Part shown: positions 1 through 7,702 of the stretch, one piece after another
Numbering within the stretch: position 1 is the first letter of the stretch
How the letters are laid out: every line of letters starts with the position of its first letter
Source: Chitinophagaceae bacterium
Lineage (GTDB): Bacteria; Bacteroidota; Bacteroidia; Chitinophagales; Chitinophagaceae
Assembly (NCBI GenBank): GCA_019247775.1
Contig: JAFBAN010000188.1
Location: forward strand, 1-32,491
Length of the DNA stretch: 32,491 nucleotides
Direction of reading: 5' to 3'
Position numbers and translations under genes: made by a program
The notes under the pieces: generated by a model
Database searches by the model: none
What the model was told of the DNA's origin: nothing
The model's input: only the letters and a program-made list of their open reading frames with translations

Positions 1-2
1 AC

Positions 3-2090
3 CGGTTCTCGGATCAGCTTGCACTATCCGGGTGTTATGTTAACACCAGTTATATCGATGCTATTGCGTCTCTGGGTATCCGTGCATTCCGTTTCCCGGT
101 ACTCTGGGAACAACACCAGCGTGAAAAAAATCAGGAGATAGATTTTAGCTGGGCCCGGGCGCAGCTTGAACAGATCCGGTTGCACGGCATTCAACCGATT
201 GTTGGATTGGTGCACCATGGCAGCGGACCCGCTTTTACCGCGCTGCATCGCAAAGATTTTGCGGTGCAACTGGCCGGGTACGCCCGTAAAGTTGCGGAGC
301 AGTTCCCGTGGATAGAATATTATACGCCGGTGAATGAGCCGCTGACAACCGCGAGGTTCAGCGGTCTTTATGGCTTATGGTATCCGCACCGGCGTAATGC
401 CAAAGCATTCCTGACCATGCTGCTGCACCAGCTGAAAGGAGTAGTGCTCAGCATGGAGGCGATCCGCGAGATCAATCCCAGGGCAAAACTGGTGCAGACC
501 GAAGACCTGGCCAAGGTGCACAGCACTCCCTTATTGCGTTACCAGCGCGATTTCGAGAACCGGCGTCGCTGGCTCACTTACGATATACTTTGCGGGAACC
601 TCAACAGCCGGCATCCACTCTGGAAATACATGCGTAAGGCCGGGATCAGTAAAGAAGAGTTGCAATTCTTTCAGCAGCATCCCTGTCCGCCCGATATCGT
701 TGGTCTGAACTACTATATTACTTCGGAGCGGTACCTCGACGAGAACCGGGATCTATACCCCGCGTATACCCATGGCGGCAATGGTCTCCATCGCTATGCA
801 GATGTGGAAGCAGTGCGGGTAACCGCGCGCACCGGCATCCGGCGCCTGTTGGGCGAAGCCTGGGACCGTTACAAACTTCCCATTGCACTAACAGAAGTGC
901 ATCTGAACTGTACCCGGGAGGAACAACTGCGCTGGCTGGCAGAAATCTGGGATGAGGCCCGGGCCGCTATCCGCGATGGTGTGAACCTGAAAGCAGTAAC
1001 GGCCTGGTCGATGCTGGGAGCTTACAACTGGAACAGTTTGCTCACGCGCGACGAGGGGCACTATGAGCCGGGCGTATTCGACCATCGTGATAAAATGCTG
1101 CGTAAGACCGCGCTGGCCAAAATGGTGCGATCGCTCGCCACCGGAAAAAGCTATGAGCATCCGTTGCTGCAGGAAAAAGGATGGTGGCATCACGACCAGC
1201 GCCTCTTGTACAAACCTGCTGTTACTGCCGCGGCATTGCGCAATATCAAAACCCCGCCCTTGCTGATCATGGGAAAAAGCGGTACACTGGGATCTGCTTT
1301 TGCGCGGATCTGCGAAAAACGACGGATACCTTATGTGACTGTATCGAGACAGGACGCGGATATGCTGAACGATCAGGACCTGGAAAGGGTCATCAACCTA
1401 TGGAAGCCATGGGCGGTTGTGAATGCAACGGGTTATGTGCGGGTGGATGAAGCGGAATCTGACAGCAGGACTTGTTTCGACGTAAATGCTATTGCACCTT
1501 CCCTGATGGCTTGGCTATGCAGGGAGCACAGCATTCCATTCATGAGTTTTTCTTCCGACCTCGTGTTCGACGGCAATAAGCACCTGCCTTATGTGGAAAC
1601 GGATGATATGTATCCCCTGAACGTATACGGAAAAAGCAAGGCAGAAGGCGAGCGGCTGATCCGTGAAGCCTATCCGGCAGCGCTGATCATTCGTACCAGC
1701 GCATTTTTCGGACCATGGGATCGCTACAACTTTGCACATCTTTTGCAGCAGGCACTGCAGGCCGGGAATCCCTTTGAAGTGGTGGAAGGTATGAAGGTGT
1801 CGCCAACCTATGTGCCTGACCTGGTAAATGCCTCGCTGGACCTGCTGATCGATGAAGAAAAAGGCATCTGGCATCTGAGCAATGATGGAGATATCAGTTG
1901 GGTTGATTTTGCGAATGAGATCGCTTCGAGAGCGAAGCTGCCAAAAAGAACATTGCAGATCAAACCGGCGGAAGAAATGCCCTGGAAAGCGCAGCGGCCG
2001 GTTTACAGTGTATTGCAAAGCGGGAAGGGAATGAAACTGCCCGTTTTTCACAATGCACTCGATCGGTATTTCCACGAAAAAGTTGCTTAA
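3..2090 (+). CDS. GH1-like glycosidase fused to RmlD-like (dTDP-4-dehydrorhamnose reductase family) domain, 5' partial
   Basis: The reading frame is open from the first bases of the window (frame 3, reading LGIRAFRFPVLWE before the tracked Met), so the gene begins outside it and 695 codons are visible. Using ORF-track numbering, residues 1 to about 340 look like a family 1 glycoside hydrolase TIM barrel: TPVNEP carries the presumed acid/base Glu53, and LTEVH carries the presumed nucleophile Glu239. From about residue 359 a second domain begins with a Rossmann glycine motif (GKSGTLG), followed by FSSDLVFDG and YGKSKAEGE, the signatures of RmlD-type SDR sugar-nucleotide reductases. A role in processing or making a deoxysugar-containing glycan is inference. 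No signal peptide can be judged because the N-terminus is missing. It lies 9 bp upstream of a second GH1-like gene on the same strand, so the two are probably co-transcribed. Confidence 0.9.
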   Translation, partial: RFSDQLALSGCYVNTSYIDAIASLGIRAFRFPVLWEQHQREKNQEIDFSWARAQLEQIRLHGIQPIVGLVHHGSGPAFTALHRKDFAVQLAGYARKVAEQFPWIEYYTPVNEPLTTARFSGLYGLWYPHRRNAKAFLTMLLHQLKGVVLSMEAIREINPRAKLVQTEDLAKVHSTPLLRYQRDFENRRRWLTYDILCGNLNSRHPLWKYMRKAGISKEELQFFQQHPCPPDIVGLNYYITSERYLDENRDLYPAYTHGGNGLHRYADVEAVRVTARTGIRRLLGEAWDRYKLPIALTEVHLNCTREEQLRWLAEIWDEARAAIRDGVNLKAVTAWSMLGAYNWNSLLTRDEGHYEPGVFDHRDKMLRKTALAKMVRSLATGKSYEHPLLQEKGWWHHDQRLLYKPAVTAAALRNIKTPPLLIMGKSGTLGSAFARICEKRRIPYVTVSRQDADMLNDQDLERVINLWKPWAVVNATGYVRVDEAESDSRTCFDVNAIAPSLMAWLCREHSIPFMSFSSDLVFDGNKHLPYVETDDMYPLNVYGKSKAEGERLIREAYPAALIIRTSAFFGPWDRYNFAHLLQQALQAGNPFEVVEGMKVSPTYVPDLVNASLDLLIDEEKGIWHLSNDGDISWVDFANEIASRAKLPKRTLQIKPAEEMPWKAQRPVYSVLQSGKGMKLPVFHNALDRYFHEKVA

Positions 2091-2099
2091 ATCTTAATT

Positions 2100-3308
2100 A
2101 TGCCAGGTACGAAGTTCATGTTCACCACAGGAATAGAAAACAGTTATCCCAATATCATATTGCCGGATGGAACCATCAAACGGGTAGATGAGATGGAGAA
2201 GACCGGTCATTATAAACACTGGCGCACGGATTTCGGTTTGCTGGACGAGATGGGTATCGAGTTCCTGCGCTACGGGCCGCCCTATTTCAGCACGCATACC
2301 GGACCAGGCCAGTACAACTGGGATTTTACCGATGATACCTTCCATGCACTGCAGGAATTGAATATCACGCCTATCGTAGACCTCTGTCATTTTGGGGTTC
2401 CGGACTGGATGGGAGATTTCCAGAACCCGGATTTTCCCTATTACTTCGCAGAATATGCACGGGCATTCGCGCAGCGTTTTCCCTACCTGCAGCTGTATAC
2501 TCCGGTGAATGAAATATTCATCGCTGCCATGTTCTCTGCACAGTATGGCTGGTGGAATGAGCGGCTGCAATCCGACAGGGCGTTTGTAACTGCTTTGAAA
2601 CATATCGCCAAAGCCAATGTGATGGCGATGCACGCCATTCTTTCAGTGCGGCCCGATGCAACTTTTATCCAGAGCGAATCATCGGAGTATTTTCACGCTA
2701 CCGACCCGGAGGCGGTGCCGCTGGCCAGGTTCCTTAACCAGAAACGTTTTTTATCGCTGGACCTCACTTATGGTTATCCGCTTACGGTGGCCATGTATGA
2801 ATACCTGCTCTCGAACGGCATGACGAAAGAGGAATACCAATGGTTCCACGAAAACCAGATCAAGGCCCGCTGCGTGATGGGCAATGATTATTATGTAACC
2901 AATGAACACCTCGTACATCCCGACGGGTCTACACAGGCTTCCGGCGAGATATTCGGGTATTATGTGATCACCAACCAGTACTACAAACGGTACAAGCTGC
3001 CGATCATGCATACGGAAACGAATATCAAAATGCCCGCATGCAAAGAATGGCTGATCAAACAATGGGCGAATGTGCACCGGCTGAAACACGACGGGGTACC
3101 GGTGATCGGGTTTACCTGGTATAGCCTGCTGCACCAGGTAGACTGGGACTCAGCCCTCCGCAACGACGCCGGCAATGTGAACGAACTTGGCCTGTATGAT
3201 CTGGACCGGAAAATAACGCCGGTGGGAGAAGCATATAAACAACTGATCAGATCCTGGAAAGATATTATCGTGGAAGAAAGTTATGGACTCATCTTCCATA
3301 ACTGGTAA
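2100..3308 (+). CDS. GH1-like family glycosyl hydrolase
   Basis: This 402-aa protein resembles the glycosidase half of the upstream gene but ends without a reductase domain. TPVNEI holds the presumed acid/base Glu138 (the usual NEP proline is replaced by Ile), and HTETN holds the presumed nucleophile Glu306. The N-terminal part reads LDEMGIEFLRYGPPYF, then YNWDF and ITPIVDLCHFGVPDWM, matching the first barrel strands of GH1. There is no signal peptide, so it is probably cytoplasmic. It starts 9 bp after the fused gene and is followed by a strong intrinsic terminator, so it should be the last gene of that operon. Substrate is unknown. The catalytic residues are assigned by motif only, because the family diverges from classical beta-glucosidases. 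Confidence 0.9.
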   Translation: MPGTKFMFTTGIENSYPNIILPDGTIKRVDEMEKTGHYKHWRTDFGLLDEMGIEFLRYGPPYFSTHTGPGQYNWDFTDDTFHALQELNITPIVDLCHFGVPDWMGDFQNPDFPYYFAEYARAFAQRFPYLQLYTPVNEIFIAAMFSAQYGWWNERLQSDRAFVTALKHIAKANVMAMHAILSVRPDATFIQSESSEYFHATDPEAVPLARFLNQKRFLSLDLTYGYPLTVAMYEYLLSNGMTKEEYQWFHENQIKARCVMGNDYYVTNEHLVHPDGSTQASGEIFGYYVITNQYYKRYKLPIMHTETNIKMPACKEWLIKQWANVHRLKHDGVPVIGFTWYSLLHQVDWDSALRNDAGNVNELGLYDLDRKITPVGEAYKQLIRSWKDIIVEESYGLIFHNW

Positions 3309-3310
3309 TA

Positions 3311-3352
3311 AAAAAGCCGGTCGCGTATTGCTGATACCGGCCGGCTTTTTTG
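3311..3352. terminator. Intrinsic terminator, probably bidirectional
   Basis: A 10-bp perfect stem (AAAAAGCCGG pairing with CCGGCTTTTT) with a 20-nt loop ends in a T run. It starts 3 nt after the stop of the GH1 gene. On the other strand it lies about 14 nt beyond the stop of the small minus-strand gene, so it can serve both convergent transcripts. Confidence 0.85.
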
Positions 3353-3365
3353 TTAGTTGAACTGA

Positions 3366-3581
3366 CTATCTCACAAAAACCTGTGGGTCTTTGATGATAT
3401 CAGCAGTGAATGTGGAGAACAGGTCGTGTGCCCCGATCCTTTCTTCAGTATTTTCCCGGGCTTCCATATGGGCGTCGGATGGATGTTCAGGGAATACAGT
3501 GAATGCTGCCCTGAATTTGCCCAAACGTGAATTTTTTTCCACAAGTCGGATCATTTTCCTCGAAATTTTACGTAAAGCCAT
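3366..3581 (-). CDS. Small hypothetical protein (71 aa)
   Basis: The product is a 71-aa soluble protein starting MALRKISRKMIRLVEKNSR, with a basic N-terminal third and a mixed, protein-like composition afterwards (FTVFPEHPSDAHMEAR). I do not recognise a domain. The ATG is preceded by an A-rich stretch (aaatcaaaaatc) rather than a Shine-Dalgarno site, which is normal for Bacteroidota. The overlapping plus-strand ORF at 3391-3630 is less convincing. The 3' end is placed neatly against the shared terminator, which supports this strand. No function is proposed. Confidence 0.6.
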   Translation of the reverse strand: MALRKISRKMIRLVEKNSRLGKFRAAFTVFPEHPSDAHMEARENTEERIGAHDLFSTFTADIIKDPQVFVR

Positions 3582-3704
3582 GATTTTTGATTTATTGGTA
3601 ACGGTAATACGGTATAAGGTGAGAAAATGATGCCAAAAATCAGTTCCCCATTTTAGTGTCGTTTTCTGCTGTTGAAATTTGTAAGCCGTTCGGGTCGCGA
3701 AGTT
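3582..3704. other. Intergenic leader region without recognised gene
   Basis: This stretch lies upstream of the 71-aa gene and before the repeat array. It should hold that gene's promoter, but I could not identify clean -33/-7 boxes. Confidence 0.4.
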
Positions 3705-4128
3705 GTTTCGCTAAGAGTGGATAAGAGCAAAGGAGTGGACAGTAGAGATCTCTCCTTGGCTCTTTCACTCCTTTGACCTCTTAGCGAAACCCTGCTTTGA
3801 ATTTCGGAATGTTGCATTGCGTGAGCGTTTCGCTAAAAGAGGAACGAAGTGAAGAAGGAAAGAAGGATCATGCTCAATCCCTCCTTATCTTTTTTGCTTC
3901 TTTAACCTCTTACCGAAACCCTGTTTTGAATTTCGGACTTTTGTAGTGCGCGAGCGTTTCGCTAAAAGAGGAACGAAGTGAAGAAGGAAAGAAGGATCAT
4001 GCTTAATCCCTTCTTATCTTTTTTACTTCTTTAACCTCTTAGCGAAACCGTGCTCTGAATTTGGGACTGTTGTACTTCGGGAGAGTTTCGCTAAAAGAAG
4101 AACGAAGCGAAGAAGGAAAGAAGGATCA
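3705..4128. repeat. Tandem array of about 3.3 palindromic units (122-129 bp)
   Basis: The decamer GTTTCGCTAA recurs at 3705, 3827, 3956 and 4085, giving periods of 122, 129 and 129 bp. Within the first three units it is matched by its complement (TTAGCGAAAC, or a one-base variant in unit 2) about 80-90 bp later. Each unit is therefore a long imperfect hairpin with a purine-rich arm (GAAGAAGGAAAGAAGG) and a pyrimidine-rich arm, followed by a spacer of about 35 bp. Units 2 and 3 are nearly identical; unit 1 is diverged. The fourth unit has only its left arm, and its final tca is the TGA stop of ligD on the minus strand. There are no unique spacers of CRISPR type, and I see no ORF in the array that looks real. 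Confidence 0.85.
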
Positions 4129-6207
4129 GAGGGCGTTTAATTTTTTCAGGGCTTTGGTCATATCGATGCCTTTGCCGAGTACGGGTTTGAAAAGGTCGCC
4201 TTCGGACTTAAGTCTTTCCACTGCGTTGTGGATATTAAAATCTGTCATGCGCAATCCCTTTTTCAGTTCTTCCCAGTGCAGCGGCATAGACACTGTTGCA
4301 CCGGGTTTGGGACGGAGTGAATACGCCGTAGCCAAGGTCGCCTGCGGACGGTTCTGCAGAAAGTCTATATACAATCCACCCTTGCGATTGGCTTTGATTC
4401 GTTCGATACTGGTAAACCGCGGCAATCGCTGATGCACCAGTTTGGCAATGACGCGACCGAACTCTTTTGATTGTTCGTAAGTATATTTTCTGCCGAGGGG
4501 AATGTAGATGTGAATGCCCGTAGAGCCCGAAGTTTTGCAGCAGGCTTGCACGCCGGCTGCATCCAGGATCTGTTTGGTCACCTGCGCGGCTTCGATCACT
4601 TTGTCGAAGCCGTGTTTATCCGGGTCGAGATCGATGATGCACCAGTCGGGATGGTCCGGCGTCTGAACGGTGCTGCTCCATGGATTCATTTCAATACAGC
4701 CGAGCGATGCGATGTACAGCAGACTCGATTCATCGGTACATACCATGAACTCCTTATCGCGCGCCTCGGCTTCACTGCGGTAGGGGAAAGTGGCTATCCA
4801 GCCCGGCGCTTTTCCTTTTACGTCCTTCTGGTAAAAACTTTCACCATTGATACCGTTGGGATGCCTGTTCAGCGATTGCGGCCTGTCTTTCATATATGGC
4901 AGCATAAAAGGGGCCACCTGGTAATAATAATTGAGCATATCGCGCTTGGTGATCTTCTCTTTCGGCCAGTAGAGCTTGCTCAGGTTGGTAAATTTCAGTT
5001 CGTGGCCATTGATGCTTCTCACCTGGGTTTCATCTGTTGGGTTCAGCAGGGTTTTCCGCTCTTTTTTCGATGATGCGCTGATGATCTTTTTTCTGTGCAG
5101 GGCCGAGCTTCGCTGCACGACCTCTGTTACCGGCTTTTCCTCTTCCAGTACCACCTGTTTGGCCTGCTTATCATCGCGCATGCCCTCGAAGGAGGGGTGG
5201 CGCATGATGCCTTCGGTTGTGAGTTCGCGGTAAGAGACTTCGCAGACCAGTTTCGGTTTCAGCCAGGTGGCTTCTGCTTTTGGCGGATCCGGTCTGAACC
5301 GCGACGGTTTATTGATATCGGGAATCGATTCAAAAGGGGAGCGGCCGGTGATAAGCGGTTCGAACTGCTTCATCATCTGCTGCTGCATCGATACCGTGAA
5401 GCCGGTCCCTATCTTACCGGTATAAACAAGTTTACCTCCGCGGCGCACGCCTACGAGCAGCGAACTGAAAAGTTTTGAACTGCCTTCGTTGCGCGTGAAT
5501 CCGCCGATCACCATTTCCTGGCGCTTGGCAGTTTTGATCTTCAGCCATTCTTTGGAACGCAGTCCGGGTGTATATACCGAATCCGCTTTTTTGGCGATAA
5601 TGCCTTCGAGTCCCATTTTCTCCGCGATATGAAAGAATTCGGTACCGGTAGCATCGAAGTTTTCGCTGAGCAGGATCGTTTGGTTGGGTCTGATGGTCTT
5701 GCGCAGGATCGCCCTTCTTTTAGTGAGCGGCAGATCCAGCAGTGAGCGTCCATCCAGCCAGAGTATATCGAACAGGTAATATTTCAGATCGCCATCCGCT
5801 TCGCTGCGCCATCCCTGCAGGCCGCTGAAATCTGCCAGGCCGTTCCGGTCGGTCACAACGATCTCTCCGTCTACTACTGCCTGCACATTCAGCTGTTTTA
5901 AGGCCGCATGAACAGGATAGAACTTTTCGTCGAAAGATTTATTGTTGCGCGATGCGATCGTGACCTTGTTGCCCTGCAGATAAGCCAGTGCACGGTATCC
6001 ATCCCATTTTACCTCGTACACCCAGCCCGGTTCGTCGAAAGGTTGGTCGACCAGTGTAGCCAGCATGGGCTGCAGATTGACAGGCTGTTTGGATCGCCGG
6101 CCTGGGGGAGCCGTTGCGGTTTTCTCCACAGCCCGTTTGCGTTTTTTTGCCGGACTGCTGCGGTCTTTCCGGCCATCGGCCGTTTTTTTAACTGTGCTGC
6201 TTGCCAT
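4126..6207 (-). CDS. ligD: ATP-dependent DNA ligase LigD, ligase-polymerase form
   Basis: The product is a 693-aa repair ligase of the bacterial NHEJ type. A Lys/Arg/Ser-rich N-terminal tail of about 40 residues precedes the adenylation domain: EVKWDGYR with catalytic Lys67, ASRNN, VVDGEIV, EGIIAKK and EWLKIK. An OB-fold follows. From about residue 405 comes the primase-like polymerase domain, with DLDPD at 526-530 and the SGSTGIHIYIP motif. The 3'-phosphoesterase domain of larger LigDs is absent, so the order is ligase then polymerase, as in Bacillus LigD. I chose the ATG at 6207 (MASSTVKK) over the upstream TTG used by the ORF track, because the extra nine residues add nothing recognisable. 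Ku, the normal partner, is not in the window. The stop codon lies in a repeat unit. Confidence 0.93.
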   Translation of the reverse strand: MASSTVKKTADGRKDRSSPAKKRKRAVEKTATAPPGRRSKQPVNLQPMLATLVDQPFDEPGWVYEVKWDGYRALAYLQGNKVTIASRNNKSFDEKFYPVHAALKQLNVQAVVDGEIVVTDRNGLADFSGLQGWRSEADGDLKYYLFDILWLDGRSLLDLPLTKRRAILRKTIRPNQTILLSENFDATGTEFFHIAEKMGLEGIIAKKADSVYTPGLRSKEWLKIKTAKRQEMVIGGFTRNEGSSKLFSSLLVGVRRGGKLVYTGKIGTGFTVSMQQQMMKQFEPLITGRSPFESIPDINKPSRFRPDPPKAEATWLKPKLVCEVSYRELTTEGIMRHPSFEGMRDDKQAKQVVLEEEKPVTEVVQRSSALHRKKIISASSKKERKTLLNPTDETQVRSINGHELKFTNLSKLYWPKEKITKRDMLNYYYQVAPFMLPYMKDRPQSLNRHPNGINGESFYQKDVKGKAPGWIATFPYRSEAEARDKEFMVCTDESSLLYIASLGCIEMNPWSSTVQTPDHPDWCIIDLDPDKHGFDKVIEAAQVTKQILDAAGVQACCKTSGSTGIHIYIPLGRKYTYEQSKEFGRVIAKLVHQRLPRFTSIERIKANRKGGLYIDFLQNRPQATLATAYSLRPKPGATVSMPLHWEELKKGLRMTDFNIHNAVERLKSEGDLFKPVLGKGIDMTKALKKLNAL

Positions 6208-6300
6208 ATCATGCGTTAAAATCTGCCGCTGCAACGATGAAAAAACTGTACCATGAATGGCATAAAGTTTTAAGTCGTATCAGTAGTTTAGTAATGCAAT

Positions 6301-6861
6301 ATGAGAGCTAATCGCAAAGGCAGTTTACCGCCCCCTGAACTGGAATTCAACGATAGCCGACTGATCCGTTTCTACCGCGGACTTGAAAAAGATCCTGCGG
6401 GCAGAATGATCGAAGACATCTGGCAGATGACGACGCCGGAACTGGAACGGAACCATGACTATATCCAGTGGTTGTTCCCGCTTCCGCAGCGCAGCAATTA
6501 CAGTCCAGGAGCGCCGGTATTAACACAGCAGGATATCGATAGTTTTATCCGCGATGAAAATCTGCGGGAGCGGGTACTTATTTCCTATGGATTAATGCTG
6601 CGTTTTTACGGTCTCGAGCAGCGACAGTTGCATGGTCAGCCGGTATTGGTTCCCGCCGCCGATTTTGCCCAGCGGGCCGCTGAATGGTTGCAGCCGGGCA
6701 ATCACAATTACCTTCGTATTTCTCGGATCCTGAATTTCCTGATGCTGGTGCAGATGAAAGCTGAAGCGCGCATCCTGTTTTCCGCACTGGAAGAATTGAA
6801 CCTGCTTCACCATAAAAAGGTCGGAAGCGCATTTTCTTACTGGCGGGCGGCCGTTACCTGA
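6301..6861 (+). CDS. OGFr-domain (opioid growth factor receptor-like) protein
   Basis: This 186-aa protein matches the conserved N-terminal region of the opioid growth factor receptor family, which is also found in bacteria. Residues around 50-70 read HDYIQWLFPLPQRS, the family hallmark, followed by PVLTQQDIDSF and a helical stretch ISYGLMLRFYGL. The biochemical role of bacterial members is not established, and the eukaryotic name should not be read as function. It is predicted to be soluble and cytoplasmic. It is divergent from ligD, with a 93-bp gap holding both promoters. TAGTTTAG, one base off the TAnnTTTG consensus, lies about 15 nt before the ATG. Confidence 0.85.
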   Translation: MRANRKGSLPPPELEFNDSRLIRFYRGLEKDPAGRMIEDIWQMTTPELERNHDYIQWLFPLPQRSNYSPGAPVLTQQDIDSFIRDENLRERVLISYGLMLRFYGLEQRQLHGQPVLVPAADFAQRAAEWLQPGNHNYLRISRILNFLMLVQMKAEARILFSALEELNLLHHKKVGSAFSYWRAAVT

Positions 6862-6901
6862 TGCGGCATAATTTTTTTGCGGCTGATCCAAACCGTCGGA
6901 T

Positions 6902-7114
6902 ATGCATGCAATGGATCCGGGCTGGTACGAGCAGTTCCACCAGGAGCTGGAAGCCCTCGACAAGGAAACGATAGAAGTGGACGGCAAACAACTGAAACCG
7001 AGTCAGTGTTACCATATCGGTGTCGATCCCACACATATACTTTTCAACACGAACTGCCCATCCGGGCTGCGCGACAAGATCAACGAGATCCTCGAGCGAT
7101 ATCACTTTAAATAG
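6902..7114 (+). CDS. Small hypothetical protein (70 aa)
   Basis: The product is a 70-aa soluble protein (MHAMDPGWYEQFHQELEALDK) with an amphipathic N-terminal helix, a central Cys-Tyr-His segment (QCYHIGVDPTHILF) and a C-terminal helix (LRDKINEILERYHF). It looks like a genuine compact domain. I do not recognise it. It follows the OGFr gene by 40 bp on the same strand and may share its transcript. A start at the second Met (6911) is equally possible. The overlapping ORFs in other frames have low-complexity, Arg/Ser-rich composition and were rejected. Confidence 0.7.
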   Translation: MHAMDPGWYEQFHQELEALDKETIEVDGKQLKPSQCYHIGVDPTHILFNTNCPSGLRDKINEILERYHFK

Positions 7115-7133
7115 TCAGCGGGATATAGAATGT

Positions 7134-7667
7134 CTAGTTGCTGGCGGGCAGCTGTTGCGCCCTGCGGCTCACCATGGCATTGGCGATCACTACCGAAAGC
7201 ACGCCGATGGCTGCGCCGGCCAGTACGTCTGAAAGCCAGTGCTTTTTATTGTATACCCGCATCGCTGCCGTGGCAACTGCAACTCCATAGCCGGCATAAG
7301 CGATCAGGGGCGATTTGTCTTTGGTAGCCCTCCGCAACAGTTCGGCGCCCATGAATGCGGTAGCTGTATGACCCGAAGGAAATGAGTCGCGGTCGAGCCG
7401 GGAGCCCGGACGGTTCCTCGGTACCAGTTTTTTCAGCGGTTCGATGATCCCATTCATCACCGCTTCCGATGCTGCGATCATTTTGGCATGGTACATCAAA
7501 CTCGAACCCGTACCCGATCTGTCTTTGTTGAACACCAGGGAAGATACGATCGGCGTCCATTTCAGGACAGTGTCGATGGCCGGCGAAACGATCAGCCTGT
7601 CGCCGGTAAGGTTCTTGGTCACAAAATCGTCTACCGATTGTACTGTTTTCAGAGGTTGGGTTGCCAT
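7134..7667 (-). CDS. PAP2 family lipid phosphatase
   Basis: This 177-aa member of the type 2 phosphatidic acid phosphatase superfamily carries all three catalytic motifs: K79-x6-RP (KKLVPRNRP), PSGH at 97-100, and R137-x5-H143-x3-D147 (RVYNKKHWLSD). His100 and His143 would be the phosphoryl-transfer residues. The protein is hydrophobic after residue 100 (LIAYAGYGVAVATAAMRV and GVLSVVIANAMV) and is expected in the inner membrane, acting on lipid phosphates such as undecaprenyl or phosphatidyl species. The substrate cannot be told. It lies 35 bp downstream of the MmgE/PrpD gene on the same strand and is probably co-transcribed. Confidence 0.9.
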   Translation of the reverse strand: MATQPLKTVQSVDDFVTKNLTGDRLIVSPAIDTVLKWTPIVSSLVFNKDRSGTGSSLMYHAKMIAASEAVMNGIIEPLKKLVPRNRPGSRLDRDSFPSGHTATAFMGAELLRRATKDKSPLIAYAGYGVAVATAAMRVYNKKHWLSDVLAGAAIGVLSVVIANAMVSRRAQQLPASN

Positions 7668-7702
7668 GTCCTTTTTTCAGGAAAAACGAAAAAATTATGC
7701 CA

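Noticed and set aside
3391-3630. Plus-strand 79-aa ORF opposite the 71-aa gene
   Set aside because: Ser/Arg/Cys-rich composition without domain look; the minus-strand ORF fits the shared terminator and reads like a protein.
3705-4128. Possible CRISPR array
   Set aside because: The unit is about 129 bp and repeats as a whole including its spacer-like part; there are no unique 30-40 bp spacers and no cas genes.
4471-5073. 200-aa ORF antisense to ligD
   Set aside because: Shadow of a well-supported ligase-polymerase gene; no recognisable domain and no own promoter.
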